A DNA stretch of 64,000 nt. Origin: Streptomyces mirabilis (GTDB lineage: Bacteria > Actinomycetota > Actinomycetes > Streptomycetales > Streptomycetaceae). Below the pieces are notes generated by a model. It did not search any database. It was not told the origin of the DNA and saw only the letters and a program-made list of their open reading frames with translations. Location: the NCBI RefSeq assembly GCF_039503195.1, contig NZ_JBCJKP010000001.1:6014001-6078000 (forward strand), written 5' to 3'. Below are positions 37,054-48,148 of this stretch, one piece after another. The position numbers and the translations under genes are program-made. Each line of letters starts with the position of its first letter. The stretch's first letter is position 1.

Positions 37054-38017
37054 ACGACGCTCTCGACGTCGCCCTACGCCTCCTCGTCGTCTTCGTCGTG
37101 TTCCTGACGTTCCCCCTGATCGTCGGTCAGACCGAGCACAAGGTGATGGCCCACATGCAGGGCCGCCTCGGCCCGATGTACGCCGGCGGCTTCCACGGCT
37201 GGGCCCAACTCGTCGCGGACGGCGTGAAGTTCGCGCAGAAGGAAGACATCGTCCCCGCGGGTGCGGACCGCCGTATCTTCCAGCTCGCCCCCGCCGTCGC
37301 CCTTCTCCCGTACCTTCTCGTCCTCCTCGCCATCCCGATCGGCCCGAGTGAGGGCGCCGTCGGCCAGGTCGTCGACGCGGGCATCTTCTTCGTTCTCGCC
37401 GTGATGGGCGTGGGGGTCCTCGGCTCGCTCATGGCGGGCTGGGCCTCGGCCAACAAGTTCTCCCTTCTCGGCGGCCTGCGCACCGCCGCGCAGCTCCTCG
37501 CCTACGAACTCCCGATGCTGCTGACCGCCGCCTCCGTCGCGATGGCGGCCGGCACGGTCTCCCTGCCCGGCATCGTCGCCGCCTTCGAGTGGTGGTGGGT
37601 GCCCTGGCAGATCGTCGGCGCGGTCGTCTTCTTCGTGGCGGGCCTCGCCGAACTCCAGCGCCCGCCCTTCGACATGCCCGTCGCCGACTCGGAGATCATC
37701 TTCGGCGCGTACACCGAGTACACCGGACTGCGCTTCGCGCTCTTCCTCCTCGCCGAGTACGCCGGAATCGTCGTCCTGTGCGGTCTGACCACCGTCCTCT
37801 TCCTGGGCGGCTGGCACGGCCCGTGGGGTGCCGACGGCCTCGGCTGGGTCTGGACCCTTCTGAAGACGGCCCTCCTCGCCTTCGTCGTGATCTGGCTGCG
37901 CGTCACCTACCCCCGCCTGCGCGAGGACCAGCTCCAGAAACTCTCCTGGACCCTCCTCGTCCCCTCTCTCTCGCCCAGATCGCCCTCACCGGCATCGTCA
38001 AGGTGGTGATCTCGTAA
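37050..38017 (+). CDS. nuoH: NADH-quinone oxidoreductase subunit H (second cluster), frameshifted near 3' end
   Basis: This is the eight-helix membrane subunit forming the quinone channel with NuoB and NuoD. It shows [39 protein letters not shown] and [18 protein letters not shown]. Near the end the frame shifts in the C-run 37963-37966. One extra C gives the expected [12 protein letters not shown] and IVKVVIS ending at TAA 38015-38017, 322 aa. Uncorrected, it would end at 38009 with an unrelated Ser/Pro tail. The GTG start overlaps the nuoC stop. Since nuoD is absent here, the partner must come from the main operon or be missing. Confidence 0.92.
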
Positions 38018-38019
38018 CC

Positions 38020-38754
38020 ATGGCCGAGCCTCTCCCGCCCACCCGCTCCCGCATTCCTGGCTCCGGACTCGCCAAGGGCCTGGCCGTCACCCTCCGCACG
38101 ATGACGAAGAAGACCGTCACCGCGCAGTACCCGGACGTCCAGCCCGAACTCCCGCCCCGCTCCCGCGGCGTCATCGGCCTGTTCGAGGAGAACTGCACGG
38201 TCTGCATGCTGTGCGCCCGCGAGTGCCCGGACTGGTGCATCTACATCGACTCCCACAAGGAGACGGTCCCGCCGGCCGCCCCCGGTGGCCGCGAGCGCAG
38301 CCGCAACGTCCTCGATCGCTTCGCCATCGACTTCTCCCTGTGCATGTACTGCGGTATCTGCATCGAGGTCTGTCCTTTCGACGCGCTGTTCTGGTCCCCG
38401 GAGTTCGAGTACGCGGAGACCGACATCCACGAACTCACCCACGAGCGCGACAAGCTCCGCGAGTGGATGTGGACGGTTCCGGCCCCGCCCGCCCTCGACC
38501 CCGGCGCCGAGGAACCGAAGGAACTGGCCGCCGCCCGCAAAACCGCCGACAAACTCGCCGCCGAGGCAGCCACGGCAGCCGAGGCAGCCGAATTCGCGGC
38601 GCAGACAGCCGAACAGGCAGCCCAGCCCGAACCCCCGGCCGGTGGCACGACCACAGGCCCGACCACGGACGAGACGACAGGCACGACCTCAGGTACGACC
38701 TCAGACACGCCCGAGCCCTCCAAGCCCTCCGACCCGCAGGACGGTGCGTCGTGA
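38020..38754 (+). CDS. nuoI: NADH-quinone oxidoreductase subunit I (second cluster)
   Basis: This is a ferredoxin-like subunit with two [4Fe-4S] clusters (N6a/N6b) that relay electrons to NuoB; 244 aa. The two motifs are [15 protein letters not shown] and [16 protein letters not shown], all eight Cys present. After residue 150 there is a 95-residue Ala/Glu/Thr-rich tail with TTSGTTS-like repeats, unusual for NuoI. ATG 38020 lies two bases after nuoH. This subunit could accept electrons from reduced ferredoxin if NuoE/F/G are absent. Confidence 0.95.
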   Translation: MAEPLPPTRSRIPGSGLAKGLAVTLRTMTKKTVTAQYPDVQPELPPRSRGVIGLFEENCTVCMLCARECPDWCIYIDSHKETVPPAAPGGRERSRNVLDRFAIDFSLCMYCGICIEVCPFDALFWSPEFEYAETDIHELTHERDKLREWMWTVPAPPALDPGAEEPKELAAARKTADKLAAEAATAAEAAEFAAQTAEQAAQPEPPAGGTTTGPTTDETTGTTSGTTSDTPEPSKPSDPQDGAS

Positions 38755-39404
38755 GCCTCGCAGCAGCCACGGCCGCCGCGGCGCGGGCCACGACCACCAC
38801 CGCCGAAAGCCACGGCTTCCTCTCCCCGACGGGCGTCGAGATCGCCTTCCTCCTCGTCGGCCTGGTCACCTTCGGCGCCGCGATCGTCACCGTCACCACC
38901 AAGCAGCTGGTGCACGCCGCCCTGTGGCTGGTGATGGCGCTCGGCGGCCTCGCCGTCGAGTACCTCCTGCTCACGGCCGAGTTCATCGCCTGGGTGCAGG
39001 TCCTCATCTACGTCGGTTCCGTCGTCGTCCTCCTTCTGTTCGGTCTGATGCTCACCAAGGCGCCGATCGGCCGCTCCCCGGACGCCGACTCGGGCAACCG
39101 CTGGGCCGCCCTCACCGTGGCCGTCGCCGCGGCCGCCGCCCTCGTCTGGGTGGTCGTGGACGCCTTCCGCACCACCTGGGTCGACCTGAAGGGCCCCGCC
39201 GCCGGCTCCACCGAGGTCACCGGAGCGAGCCTCTTCCAGAACTGGGTCCTCCCCTTCGAGGCCCTCTCCGTCCTCCTCCTCGCCGCCCTGGTCGGCGCGA
39301 TCGTCCTCTCCCGCAAGGCGAAGGCCGACGCCACCACCACGGCGGACGCTGCCACCCCCGCGGGTGCCCAGAGCCGCCGGAGCGAGAAGGAAGGGACCCG
39401 CTGA
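38751..39404 (+). CDS. nuoJ: NADH-quinone oxidoreductase subunit J (second cluster)
   Basis: This is a membrane subunit with five hydrophobic helices, 217 aa. The conserved [20 protein letters not shown] and [18 protein letters not shown] (flexible pi-bulge helix region) are present. The C-terminus is a short Ala/Thr/Lys tail. The GTG start overlaps the nuoI stop by four bases, and its stop overlaps the nuoK ATG by one base. Confidence 0.94.
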   Translation: MSLAAATAAAARATTTTAESHGFLSPTGVEIAFLLVGLVTFGAAIVTVTTKQLVHAALWLVMALGGLAVEYLLLTAEFIAWVQVLIYVGSVVVLLLFGLMLTKAPIGRSPDADSGNRWAALTVAVAAAAALVWVVVDAFRTTWVDLKGPAAGSTEVTGASLFQNWVLPFEALSVLLLAALVGAIVLSRKAKADATTTADAATPAGAQSRRSEKEGTR

Positions 39405-39798
39405 TGCACCTCGCCTATCCCGCCGTGCTCTCCGCCCTCCTCTTCTGCACGGGCCTGTACGGAGTCCTCGCGCGCCGCAACGCGATCCTGGTCCTGATGT
39501 CCGTGGAGCTCATGCTCAACGCCGTCAACCTGAACCTCGTCGCCTTCGACGTCTGGCTCTCCAGGACCGCCCGCGACACGCTCCACTCCGGCCAGGCCCT
39601 GACCCTGTTCACCGTCGCCATCGCGGCCGCCGAGATCGGCATCGGCCTGGCGATCGTCCTCGCCGTCTACCGGGGCCGCGGAACCTCGGACATCGACAAG
39701 CTCCGCGACACCGCCGAGGGCCCCGCCCCGGACGGCTCCCACGGCGACGGCACCGAAGAAGCCCCCGTCACGGGAGACGAGAAGGCTGAGGCCACCGC

Positions 39799-39802
<4 letters not shown>
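39404..39802 (+). CDS. nuoK: NADH-quinone oxidoreductase subunit K (second cluster)
   Basis: This is a three-helix membrane subunit, 132 aa. The conserved Glu residues are in [17 protein letters not shown] and [16 protein letters not shown]-terminal tail of about 30 Asp/Gly/Glu-rich residues is longer than usual. The stop overlaps the nuoL GTG (GTGA). Confidence 0.95.
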
Positions 39803-41790
<1,988 letters not shown>

Positions 41791-41796
41791 GCAGGC

Positions 41797-43374
41797 GTGA
41801 TCGATATCAGTGAATCCGTGATGCAGATTCTTCTCGCGTTGATCGTCGTCGGGCCGCTCATCGGCGCCGCCGCCGCTCTCCTGCCCGCGCCGCCCGGACT
41901 GAAGGGGAAGTCACCGGACCAGGCCGTGCTGCGGCACGGCGTGATCGTCACCGGTGTGGTGCTCATCGCCGCGATCGTCCTCGCGCTCGGCTTCGACCAC
42001 GACCACCCGTCAAAGATGCAGGCCACGACGGACATCAGCTGGATCCCCGCACTCGACGTGCGGATCCACCTCGGCATCGACGGCATCTCCCTCCCCCTTC
42101 TGGTCCTGACCGCGCTGCTGACCTTCCTCTGCGCGCTCTACAGCTACTTCAAGATGCCCGCGGGGCCGACCCCGAAGGCCTTCGTCGCCCTGCTGCTCGT
42201 CCTCGAGTCCGGCACCCTCGCGACCTTCGCCGTCCTCGATCTGCTGCTGTTCTTCCTCGCGTTCGAGATGGTGCTCATCCCGATGTACTTCCTCATCGCC
42301 CGGTGGGGCGGTGCGCAGCGCCAGGCCGCGGCCTGGAAGTTCATCCTCTTCACACTGCTCGGTTCGGTCGTCATGCTGCTGGGCCTGCTCCTGATCGGAA
42401 TCAAGGCGGGCACATTCGACATGGTGGCACTCGCCACTGACAACGGCCGGTCGCTGACCACATCCGTGCAGGTCATCGCCGTTCTGGCGATCGGAATCGG
42501 GCTCGCGGTCAAGACGCCGATGTGGCCGCTGCACAGCTGGCTGCCGGACGCCCACACCGCCGCGCCCACCGTCGGCTCGGTCCTGCTGGCCGGTGTACTG
42601 CTGAAGATGGGTACGTACGGTTTCGTCCGGATTCTGTTGCCGATCGCGCCGGACGGGATGCACACCTTCGCCCCCTACCTCGCCGCCTTCGCCGTGGTCG
42701 GGATCATCTACGGATCCCTGGCCTGCCTGGCCCTCGCGAAACAGGGAGCGAAGGGCGATCTCAAGCGGCTCATCGCGTACTCGTCCGTCGGTCACATGGG
42801 ATTCGTCCTGCTCGGCATCGCGACGATGACCCCGACCGGCGTGAACGGCGCGCTGTTCGCCAACATCGCCCACGGCCTCATCACCGGACTGCTCTTCTTC
42901 CTCGTCGGGGCGCTGAAGGACCGCACGGGCACCACCGACCTCGACACCCTCGCCGAGGAGACCGGCGCCGCGCTCTACGGCAAGGCTCCGCGTCTCGGCG
43001 GGCTCCTCGCCTTCGCCGCCGTCGCCTCGCTCGGGCTCCCGGGCCTCGCCGGATTCTGGGGCGAGATGCTGGCTCTGTTCGGCGCGTTCAAACCCGCAGC
43101 CGACCTCAGCCGTCCCGCGTATCTGACGTTCATGGCGATCGCCGCCTTCGGCACGCTGCTCACGGCCGCGTACATGCTCGTCGTCGTACGCCGTGTGTGC
43201 ATGGGCGAGACCCCGGGGCAGGAGGCGCCGAAGCTCGCCGACGTCCAGAGCTACGAGTTCGCGGCCTGGACGCCGCTCGTCGCCCTCACGGTCGTCGCCG
43301 GCCTGTGGCCCAAGGCCCTCCTCGGCCTGACCGACCCGGCCGTACAGCAGCTCTTCGCAGGAGGCACCCGATGA
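41797..43374 (+). CDS. nuoM: NADH-quinone oxidoreductase subunit M (second cluster)
   Basis: This is the second antiporter-like subunit, 525 aa, paralogous to 1-995. It shows LAFEMVLIPMYFLIARWGG (key Glu), VKTPMWPLHSWLPDAHTAAP (Lys/His) and GDLKRLIAYSSVGHMGFVL. GTG 41797 is used. Its stop overlaps the nuoN ATG (ATGA). Confidence 0.96.
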   Translation: MIDISESVMQILLALIVVGPLIGAAAALLPAPPGLKGKSPDQAVLRHGVIVTGVVLIAAIVLALGFDHDHPSKMQATTDISWIPALDVRIHLGIDGISLPLLVLTALLTFLCALYSYFKMPAGPTPKAFVALLLVLESGTLATFAVLDLLLFFLAFEMVLIPMYFLIARWGGAQRQAAAWKFILFTLLGSVVMLLGLLLIGIKAGTFDMVALATDNGRSLTTSVQVIAVLAIGIGLAVKTPMWPLHSWLPDAHTAAPTVGSVLLAGVLLKMGTYGFVRILLPIAPDGMHTFAPYLAAFAVVGIIYGSLACLALAKQGAKGDLKRLIAYSSVGHMGFVLLGIATMTPTGVNGALFANIAHGLITGLLFFLVGALKDRTGTTDLDTLAEETGAALYGKAPRLGGLLAFAAVASLGLPGLAGFWGEMLALFGAFKPAADLSRPAYLTFMAIAAFGTLLTAAYMLVVVRRVCMGETPGQEAPKLADVQSYEFAAWTPLVALTVVAGLWPKALLGLTDPAVQQLFAGGTR

Positions 43375-44870
43375 GCTCCCTGGTCCAGTCCGTCGACTGG
43401 CTCGCGATCGCGCCGCCCACCCTCGCCGCGGTCGTCGGACTCGTCGTGCTCGTCGCCGACCTCTTCGTCGGAGAGGAGAAGAAGGCGGTACTCGGCTGGG
43501 TGTCGGTGGCGGGGCTCGCCGCGTCCGCGCTCATGCTGCTGCCCCTCCGGGACGGCGACCGCGCCACCTTCTGCCTGACGGGCGACGCGCACGCCTGCAG
43601 CTACACGGCGGACCGCTTCACCCTCGTCATCCAGTTCCTGGTCCTCGGCGGCGCGCTCCTGGCGGCACTGCTGTCGGTCACGGCCCTGAAGGACGCCAAC
43701 AAAGACCTCCCCGAAGGGGAGTTCTGGTTCCTGTTGCTCTCCTCGGCCGCGGGCGCCGCCCTGCTGCCCGCCTCCCGTGACCTCGCGACGCTCATCGTCG
43801 CCCTCGAAGTCGCCTCACTGCCCGCCTTCGCACTCGTCGGCATCAAACGCGGCGACAAAAAGTCCTCCGAGGCGGCCCTGAAGTTCTTCCTGTCCTCCGT
43901 CACCGCGACCGCCGTCAGTCTCATGGGCGTCAGCTTCGTCTACGCGACGACCGGCAGCCTCTACCTGACCCAGATCGCGGACAGGATCCAGCACGTCGAC
44001 GGACAGTTCCACACCCTCGCCCAGGCGGGCGTCGTCCTCACCCTAGTCGGCTTCGCCTTCAAGACGGCCGCCGTGCCCTTCCACTTCTGGGTGCCCGACA
44101 CCTACGTAGGGGCGCCTTTGCCGATCGCCGCCTACTTGTCGGTCGTCGGCAAGGCGGTCGGCTTCTCCGGCCTGATCCTCGTCACCGTCGTCGCCCTCCC
44201 TTCGTACGGAGACGTCTGGGGCCCGGCGCTCGCCGCGCTGGCCGCCTTCACCATGACCGTCGGCAACGTCGGCGCCCTGCGCCAGCAAGCCACGCGCGCG
44301 TACAGCGCGGTCCGCCTGCTCGCCTGGTCCTCCGTCGGCCAGGCCGGCTACCTCCTGGTCCCGATCGCGTCCGCCGCCTACTCCAAGGACGCCGAGAAGG
44401 CCATCGGCTCCACCGTCGCCTACGCCCTGATGTACGCGGTGGTGAACCTGGGCGCCTTCGCCGTGGCCGCCCTCGTCGCCCGTACGAGCCCCCTGAACCG
44501 CATCAGCGACTACCGGGGCCTGTACGCGAGGAGCCCCCTGTCCGCGCTGATCCTCGGCTTCTTCCTGCTCTGCCTCGCGGGACTGCCGCCGGGCATCATC
44601 GGGCTCTTCGCCAAGGTCACCGTCTTCGCGGCGGCCGTCGACGCGGGGCTCGGCTGGCTGGCCGTGGTCATGGCCGTCAACGTCGTGATCGCGCTCTTCT
44701 ACTACCTCCAGTGGACGACCCTGCTCTTCCGCGCCCCCGAGGGGGAGTCCGAGAAGCACCGCGTCCCGGCCCCGCTGACCGCCGCGATCGCCCTGACGGC
44801 CGTCCTGGGCATCGTCCTCTCCGGGGCACCTCAGCTGGTTCTGCGCTTCTCCGCGACCGGCCTGTTCTGA
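43371..44870 (+). CDS. nuoN: NADH-quinone oxidoreductase subunit N (second cluster)
   Basis: This is the third antiporter-like subunit, 499 aa, shorter than the 549-aa paralogue at 992-2641. It shows EVASLPAFALVGIKRGDKKS (key Glu), FKTAAVPFHFWVPDTYVGAP (Lys/His) and TRAYSAVRLLAWSSVGQAGYL, a diverged version of the usual [12 protein letters not shown] loop. It is the last gene of the cluster. No strong hairpin follows, only a duplicated GTCACCCGGA word framed by GACCGT/ACGGTC. Confidence 0.95.
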   Translation: MSSLVQSVDWLAIAPPTLAAVVGLVVLVADLFVGEEKKAVLGWVSVAGLAASALMLLPLRDGDRATFCLTGDAHACSYTADRFTLVIQFLVLGGALLAALLSVTALKDANKDLPEGEFWFLLLSSAAGAALLPASRDLATLIVALEVASLPAFALVGIKRGDKKSSEAALKFFLSSVTATAVSLMGVSFVYATTGSLYLTQIADRIQHVDGQFHTLAQAGVVLTLVGFAFKTAAVPFHFWVPDTYVGAPLPIAAYLSVVGKAVGFSGLILVTVVALPSYGDVWGPALAALAAFTMTVGNVGALRQQATRAYSAVRLLAWSSVGQAGYLLVPIASAAYSKDAEKAIGSTVAYALMYAVVNLGAFAVAALVARTSPLNRISDYRGLYARSPLSALILGFFLLCLAGLPPGIIGLFAKVTVFAAAVDAGLGWLAVVMAVNVVIALFYYLQWTTLLFRAPEGESEKHRVPAPLTAAIALTAVLGIVLSGAPQLVLRFSATGLF

Positions 44871-44949
44871 GACCGTCACCCGGACTGTCACCCGGACGGT
44901 CCACGGGCGCTGTCGCGCGCACAAGGGAACTAGTGCTCCCCGCCTGGCG

Positions 44950-44984
44950 TTGACCAGTTCGGGAGGTTCCACTGAAAAGTGGAA
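44950..44984 (+). promoter_or_regulatory. htpX promoter candidate with GAAA-capped hairpin
   Basis: TTGACC (44950-44955) and TGAAAA (44973-44978) are 17 bp apart. Overlapping the -10, TTCCACT/AGTGGAA (44967-44984) forms a perfect 7-bp stem with a GAAA tetraloop 55 bp before the htpX start. It could be an operator dyad or an RNA hairpin. Confidence 0.4.
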
Positions 44985-45038
44985 GCAAGGTATCAGCAAG
45001 CAAAGGGTTCCCCTGCCGCACCACTTGGAGGGCGTACC

Positions 45039-45902
45039 GTGCACCGCCGGCACAATGGGCTCAGGACCGCCGTACTCCTCGGGGGACTGTCCGCACTCAT
45101 CATCGTCATCGGCAGCTTCTTCGGGCGTACCGGCCTCGTCGTCGCGCTGTTCATCGCGATCGGGACGAACGCGTACGCGTACTGGAACAGCGACAAACTG
45201 GCTCTACGCGCGATGCGCGCACGCCCGGTGAGCGAATTCGAGGCCCCGGCCCTGTACCGCATCGTCCGGGAGCTCTCGACCCAGGCCCGCCAGCCGATGC
45301 CGCGCCTGTACATCTCACCGACCGAAGCGCCGAACGCGTTCGCGACGGGACGCAACCCACGCAACGCGGCGGTGTGCTGCACCGAGGGAATCCTGCGCAT
45401 CCTGGACGAGCGCGAGCTGCGCGGCGTCATCGGCCACGAGCTCAGCCATGTCTACAACCGCGACATCCTGATCTCGTCGGTCGCGGGCGCCCTCGCCTCC
45501 GTGATCATGTTCCTGGTGAATTTCGCCTGGCTGATCCCGGTCGGCCGTTCGAACGACGACGAGGGCCCCGGCATCCTCGGCATGCTGCTGATCATGATCC
45601 TGGGTCCGCTCGCCGCGTCCCTCATCCAGTTGGCCATCAGCCGCTCCAGGGAGTACGAGGCGGACGCGTCCGGCGCCCAGCTCACCGGCGACCCTCTCGC
45701 CCTCGCCAGTGCCCTGCGCAAGCTCGACGCGGGCACCAAACAACTGCCTCTGCCCCCCGAGCCGCGCATCGAGACCGCGAGCCACATGATGATCGCCAAC
45801 CCCTTCCGCCCGGGCCAGGGAATGTCGAAGATGTTCTCCACGCACCCGCCGATGGCGGAGCGCATCGCCCGGCTCGAGCAGATGGCAGGTCGCCAGCAAT
45901 GA
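45039..45902 (+). CDS. htpX: Zinc metalloprotease HtpX
   Basis: This is a membrane-bound M48 endopeptidase in quality control of membrane proteins, 287 aa. Two N-terminal helices ([20 protein letters not shown]) precede the zinc motif [14 protein letters not shown] (HExxH), two central hydrophobic segments and the third-ligand motif [14 protein letters not shown] 45039 follows TTGGAGGGCG. A longer frame from 44979 would include the hairpin region. The next gene overlaps the stop by four bases (ATGA). Confidence 0.95.
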   Translation: MHRRHNGLRTAVLLGGLSALIIVIGSFFGRTGLVVALFIAIGTNAYAYWNSDKLALRAMRARPVSEFEAPALYRIVRELSTQARQPMPRLYISPTEAPNAFATGRNPRNAAVCCTEGILRILDERELRGVIGHELSHVYNRDILISSVAGALASVIMFLVNFAWLIPVGRSNDDEGPGILGMLLIMILGPLAASLIQLAISRSREYEADASGAQLTGDPLALASALRKLDAGTKQLPLPPEPRIETASHMMIANPFRPGQGMSKMFSTHPPMAERIARLEQMAGRQQ

Positions 45903-46291
45903 AGACAATCCTGAACGTCATTTGGCTCGTCCTGAGCGGCTTCTGGCTGTTCCTCGGCTACTTGGCCGCCGGCGTGCTGCTGTGCATCACCGTCATCGGC
46001 ATCCCGTTTGGCATCGCGGCCTTCCGTATCGGCGTCTACGCCCTGTGGCCCTTCGGCTATACGACGGTGGAGCGCCGCGACGCGGGCGCCCCCTCCTGCG
46101 TCGGTAATGTCCTGTGGCTGGTCCTCGCGGGCTGGTGGCTCGCCCTCGCCCACATCGTCACCGGCATCCTGCTGTGCATCACGATCATCGGCATCCCGTT
46201 CGGCATCGCCAACTTCAAGCTCATCCCGGTCTCGTTGCTCCCGCTGGGCCGCGAAATCGTCCGCACGGACGAGCCGTTCGCCACGCGCTGA
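45899..46291 (+). CDS. YccF-domain inner membrane protein
   Basis: This is a 130-aa membrane protein built of two similar YccF (DUF307) units, each with a double-helix hairpin ending in the repeated motif [18 protein letters not shown] and [18 protein letters not shown]. It has about four transmembrane segments. ATG 45899 overlaps the htpX stop, so co-translation is likely. Function is unknown. Confidence 0.9.
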   Translation: MKTILNVIWLVLSGFWLFLGYLAAGVLLCITVIGIPFGIAAFRIGVYALWPFGYTTVERRDAGAPSCVGNVLWLVLAGWWLALAHIVTGILLCITIIGIPFGIANFKLIPVSLLPLGREIVRTDEPFATR

Positions 46292-46306
46292 GGGGGCGGC
46301 GCGGGG

Positions 46307-47452
46307 GTGCAGAATCCGAAGTACGCCGTGGCGGCGTACAGCAACAGGGGCGTCGGCGAGTCGATATGGGCGCTGTGCAAGGACGCCACTGACGAGCTCT
46401 ACGCCGATCCGCTCCCTCCCTCGCGCGTCCGGTACGACCTCCTCGGCTGCGCACCCCGGGGCGAGTTGGCCGGGGCCGTGGAGCGGGCCCGCACCACAGG
46501 CTCCGCTCCGCTGGGTGGCCTATTGGTGCGGACCCTCGACGCCACGCACACCCCGGTCGGGGAGGAATGGCCACTGGAGTACGCACGGGTCCTCGGCGAC
46601 CGCCCGTGCGCGCTCGACCCGACGCTGCGCGACATCACCGTCGAGACGTCGGCGGTCCCGGACACCCAGGCCGAACACCCCCAACGGCCATTGCTCTCCG
46701 CGGGACACCGACTGCTGGGCGCGGACGGCGAGCCGCGGGGCCACTGCCGGGACCTCGTCCAAGTCCCGGGCGAATTCCTCGAACCGGCCGACCCGCCGGT
46801 GCGCCTGCTCGGCTGCTCTCCGCGCGGATCCCTGCGCGACGCGCTCGAAGCGGGCGACGAGGACCTGGGACACGCCCACGTGCTGCGCCTCAACCGGGTC
46901 GGCCGGACGGTCGGGTCCGTACTCGAAGGCGAGATCATCGCGTGGATCCCCTCCGCGCACGGCCGGGGCTTGGTCGATCTCACGCTAGACCCCTGGTCGC
47001 GGAGGCTTCCCAGAGCAGCCCGCGAGGCCCGGGACGTGTGGTGGCGCGAACGCCAGTCCGAGCCGAACAGCTGGGCCCGATGCAGCTCGCAGGGGCGCGA
47101 GTTCTGGCTCGACCGGGCACGGGAAGGAACGAACCCGTACGGGCCCGCCCCAGAGCCTGGCACCACCTACCACCTCGACGGCCGCCACGTCACCGACGCG
47201 CCGGCCTTCCACTGCGCGCTGGGCGAGGCGGTGAATGGTCCCGGCGGTTACTTCGGCCACGACCTGGGCGCCGTCGCAGATTGCCTGCGAGGCGGCTACG
47301 GCGCCGAGCCGCCCTTCACCCTCGTCCGGCACGACGCGGACGTCGCCCGCACCTGCCTCGGCGTGACGCCGTGCCGGGACCGCAGACCCCCGACATTCGA
47401 GGAACTGCTCGCCTTCCTCACCGAGAACGGCGTCGACGTACGTATCGCCTGA
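46307..47452 (+). CDS. Barstar-domain protein with duplicated N-terminal module
   Basis: This is a 381-aa cytosolic protein. The C-terminal 95 residues match the barstar fold (YHLDGRHVTDAPAFHCALGE, NGPGGYFGHDLGAVADCLRG, FEELLAFLTENGVDV), which binds and inhibits barnase-type RNases. The N-terminal 260 residues contain two related units, each beginning LLGC(A/S)PRG(E/S)L and ending in LDPTLRDITVE or LTLDPWSR. I do not recognise this module. The GTG start at 46307 lies 15 bases after the YccF gene. No barnase-like toxin gene is in the window, so it is an orphan immunity-type protein or a regulator. Confidence 0.8.
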   Translation: MQNPKYAVAAYSNRGVGESIWALCKDATDELYADPLPPSRVRYDLLGCAPRGELAGAVERARTTGSAPLGGLLVRTLDATHTPVGEEWPLEYARVLGDRPCALDPTLRDITVETSAVPDTQAEHPQRPLLSAGHRLLGADGEPRGHCRDLVQVPGEFLEPADPPVRLLGCSPRGSLRDALEAGDEDLGHAHVLRLNRVGRTVGSVLEGEIIAWIPSAHGRGLVDLTLDPWSRRLPRAAREARDVWWRERQSEPNSWARCSSQGREFWLDRAREGTNPYGPAPEPGTTYHLDGRHVTDAPAFHCALGEAVNGPGGYFGHDLGAVADCLRGGYGAEPPFTLVRHDADVARTCLGVTPCRDRRPPTFEELLAFLTENGVDVRIA

Positions 47453-47456
47453 TGGG

Positions 47457-47465
47457 TTATCCACA
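47457..47465 (+). promoter_or_regulatory. DnaA-box-like nonamer
   Basis: TTATCCACA lies between the barstar and SUKH genes. It is a perfect classical DnaA-box sequence but single and without AT-rich DNA nearby. A functional role is doubtful. Confidence 0.25.
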
Positions 47466-47504
47466 GGCCGCCCGATTGTCAGTGGCGCGCTGCATCATGA
47501 AGTC

Positions 47505-48071
47505 ATGACCGAAATCGAGCAGTTGCTGGCGCGGGTCGGTACGGAGGCCCGCAACACCCGCCCGTGGGGCTGGCCTTCGCTCCCCGAGCCCGTGGACGCG
47601 GCGACGGTCGCCCGCGCCGAAGCCGTCCTGGGCTTTACCCTGCCGCCACTGCTCGCCGCGCTCTACCTGCAGATAGGTGACGGCGGCTTTGGTCCGGAGT
47701 ACGGCCTGTTGCCGCTGCTCGATGGCTCCCCGTCAGGCGAGCCCGCCGCCGTCCCGCAGTACCTCGCCCACCGGGAGAGCGGCCGCCAGGATCCCGACTG
47801 GCCCTGGCCCGAGGGCGTCCTGCCGATATCCCACTGGGGCTGCGGGATGTACGCGTGCGTGGACTGCCGCACTCCCCGGGGCACGGTCCTGCTCTTCGAG
47901 CCGAACGCCGACGAGGCCGACCACGCCTGGTACGTGGACGCACCCGACCTAGAGGCGTGGCTGGACACCTGGCTGGAGGGCTCCGGCTGGTACGAGGAGT
48001 CCAACGACGACGCGGACTTGGCCCCCTGGCCCGACTTCCGCATACGCACGGCGGCGGCACAGGCCTCGTAG
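47505..48071 (+). CDS. SMI1/KNR4 (SUKH) family protein
   Basis: This is a 188-aa acidic cytosolic protein of the SUKH superfamily, known mostly as immunity proteins against polymorphic nuclease toxins. It shows LPEPVDAATVARAEAVLGFTLP, LLAALYLQIGDGGFGPEYGL, and LPISHWGCGMYACVDC followed by LLFEP and LEAWLDTWLEG. ATG 47505 lies 52 bp after the barstar gene. No toxin gene is adjacent. With the barstar protein it forms a two-gene immunity-like island. Confidence 0.88.
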   Translation: MTEIEQLLARVGTEARNTRPWGWPSLPEPVDAATVARAEAVLGFTLPPLLAALYLQIGDGGFGPEYGLLPLLDGSPSGEPAAVPQYLAHRESGRQDPDWPWPEGVLPISHWGCGMYACVDCRTPRGTVLLFEPNADEADHAWYVDAPDLEAWLDTWLEGSGWYEESNDDADLAPWPDFRIRTAAAQAS

Positions 48072-48148
48072 CGACCTGCCCGCCACCGACGCCCCGCCGA
48101 GCTACCGCGGGGCCACCCGCCCCGTCACGCCGTACGCCATCCACCCCG

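Noticed and set aside
35525..37351. Long frame spanning nuoB end, nuoC and 300 bp of nuoH
   Set aside because: Past about 36335 it is an out-of-frame Arg/Pro-rich translation caused by the missing C.
37589..38017. Separate gene at the nuoH 3' end
   Set aside because: Its C-terminal residues are the true NuoH C-terminus read after the frameshift; the rest is out-of-frame shadow.
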